From Kribbella monticola (GTDB taxonomy: Bacteria > Actinomycetota > Actinomycetes > Propionibacteriales > Kribbellaceae): a DNA stretch of 64,000 bases. Numbering within the stretch: the stretch's first letter is position 1; every line of letters starts with the position of its first letter. Made by a program: the position numbers and the translations under genes. Shown piece by piece: positions 62,830 to 64,000 of the stretch. A model generated the notes under the pieces. It was not told the DNA's origin. It ran no database searches and was given only the letters and a program-made list of their open reading frames with translations. Location: contig NZ_QFXK01000003.1 in the NCBI RefSeq assembly GCF_003261635.1, positions 62,001-126,000 of the forward strand, in the 5' to 3' direction.

Positions 62830-63026
62830 TAGACCCGGTTGATTTATCCACAGGCCGCCGAGACCCTACTTGCCGCAGGCCGCGAAACTCCCGCATGCTT
62901 GGACCAGCGCGTCCGGCACGTCACCTCGATCAACCAGCCGTCTGCGGGCCATAGCGAGCTACGCGGGCAAGGAGTCGAAGTAGGACACCGGACGTGCGCC
63001 TTAGTCCGCATCGACCAGCTGTTCGA

Positions 63027-63599
63027 CTACCACACGGGCAAGGCCTCGTTCCAGGGATGGTCGGGCGGCAAGCCAACTCGGTCCAACAGGGCCCTTTCAC
63101 GCACCCACGCCGGGAACAACACCGGAACGCTCGAGGTCGGCGTTTCCAGCAGGTCCCAGCGATCCTCATAGCCGGCCCACACCTCTTCGTTGACCCGGGC
63201 TTGCGAGATGGGCGTATTGCGCTGGCCGGTTGCGACGTCCGGATTAGTCATCCAGTTTTGATGGATGATCCAGCGCGCTGCCACGACATGATCCCGCGGC
63301 ACGATAAATCCTCGCGGCGGCAGTGGAGGCTGCGGCACCATGACGAACACGAACCACTCGCGCTGTGAAGCGGCCAGCGTGGACGCGTTGCCGAGCAGCC
63401 AGGTGGTGTGCTTCGCGCCGCGCGTAGCAGCTTTCACCTGGATCTCGATGGAGGGTCGCTCCTCGATATGCGTTGCCACAGCGAGGATGTCGGTACGCGC
63501 GATCCCGTCACGCGTGAGTGCCGGCGCCCATCCGTGCCGAGCGAGCATGGCGCATACCCAATGCTCGCCGACCGTCTTGACCATCTTTCGATCGACCAC
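63027..63599 (-). CDS. PD-(D/E)XK nuclease-like protein
   Basis: A 190-residue protein from GTG 63599. VGEHWVCAMLARHGWAPALT, then GIARTDILAVATHIEERPSI and EIQVKAATRGA give the Asp and Q-x-K of a DUF4365/Mrr-like fold. The frame is open a little further, overlapping lsr2. Target unknown; it could be a defence or housekeeping nuclease of the element. Confidence 0.65.
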   Translation of the reverse strand: MVDRKMVKTVGEHWVCAMLARHGWAPALTRDGIARTDILAVATHIEERPSIEIQVKAATRGAKHTTWLLGNASTLAASQREWFVFVMVPQPPLPPRGFIVPRDHVVAARWIIHQNWMTNPDVATGQRNTPISQARVNEEVWAGYEDRWDLLETPTSSVPVLFPAWVRERALLDRVGLPPDHPWNEALPVW

Positions 63600-63615
63600 G
63601 ATCCCCCGCTTCGCG

Positions 63616-63948
63616 CTAGTTGGCCGCCTCAAAGGCCGCGCGGATGTCATTCGGGATCCGGCCGCGGTCGTTGACCTCGTAACCGTTGGCGCGCGCCCAC
63701 TCCTTGATGGTCCGACTGTCCGAGCTGATCTGGGTGCGCTTCACGCTCGCGCCTCGGGAGGTCTTGACCCGCCGGCCAGCCGACAGATAGGGCGACAAGG
63801 TCTTCCGGAGGGCCGTCGCGTTCTTATTGTTAAGGTCGATCTCGTACGCATGGCCATCCAAGGCGAAGGTGATGGTCTCACCCTTGCCGGTAGCAATGAC
63901 GGTACCGTCGAGGTCATCCGTCAGCTGGATTTCCACTCTTTGAGCCAT
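63616..63948 (-). CDS. lsr2: Lsr2 nucleoid-associated protein
   Basis: A 110-residue Lsr2: MAQRVEIQLTDDLDGTV, then TITFALDGHAYEIDL and LRKTLSPYLSAGRRV. The C-terminal DNA-binding domain IKEWARANGYEVNDRGRIPN contains the RGR minor-groove hook. Lsr2 is the actinobacterial counterpart of H-NS and silences AT-rich foreign DNA. A second, element-borne copy could silence or protect island genes from host Lsr2. Confidence 0.92.
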   Translation of the reverse strand: MAQRVEIQLTDDLDGTVIATGKGETITFALDGHAYEIDLNNKNATALRKTLSPYLSAGRRVKTSRGASVKRTQISSDSRTIKEWARANGYEVNDRGRIPNDIRAAFEAAN

Positions 63949-64000
63949 CGCGTGCACTATCCAATCAAGGTCGGCAGAATTGTTTCCCAGCTAGCTTACC

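Noticed and set aside
1..64000. CRISPR arrays, rRNA genes, insertion sequences
   Set aside because: No regularly spaced repeats, rRNA sequence or transposase gene was seen in the window.

Overview
The window looks like a high-GC actinobacterial chromosome, most likely Kribbella or another member of the Propionibacteriales; the genus is an inference from gene style, not proven. Positions 1-16880 are ordinary chromosome. They carry the conserved block rpsB-tsf-pyrH-frr-cdsA and then rlmN on the minus strand, with xerC, an M23 peptidase and yraN-comM beside it. Hydrolases, a luciferase-like oxidoreductase, acetyltransferase and permease genes fill the gaps. All of these genes read as intact.

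At 16880 comM is cut in the middle of its AAA+ domain, and a large serine recombinase gene starts about 50 bases later. From here to the end of the window (more than 47 kb) everything is accessory DNA with lower and uneven GC. The rest of comM is not seen, so the island's right end lies beyond 64000.

Island, left part (16.9-35.2 kb): serine integrase; a two-component system; a secreted cutinase-RCC1 protein; then a conjugation or mobilisation module made of a VirD4/HerA-like coupling ATPase, a replication-relaxation protein, a DNA methyltransferase and ArdA anti-restriction. This module ends in an excisionase and a tyrosine integrase, followed by what looks like an intact, unused attP site with arm repeats and a tRNA 3'-end core. 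The island therefore carries two integration modules.

Island, right part (35.4-64 kb) is a stack of conflict genes: a caspase-like protease cassette with a zinc-ribbon membrane protein, an alpha-helical partner and a two-helix membrane protein; an HExxH metallopeptidase with a small EACC1-like partner; a three-gene group with two nuclease-like proteins; an XRE-ImmA/IrrE protein; a tripartite toxin-antitoxin-chaperone system (HigB-HigA-SecB-like) followed by a possible HEPN RNase; paired XRE/TPR regulators around an acetyltransferase; a chain of overlapping micro-genes; a DddA-like deaminase toxin with an Imm1 immunity protein; and a PD-(D/E)XK protein next to Lsr2.

Several island genes need one extra base to read through (near 19.74, 26.97, 36.2 and 61.72 kb, and a more damaged case near 39.6 kb). 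This points either to decay of the island or to single-base sequence errors. None is seen in the chromosomal 16.9 kb.
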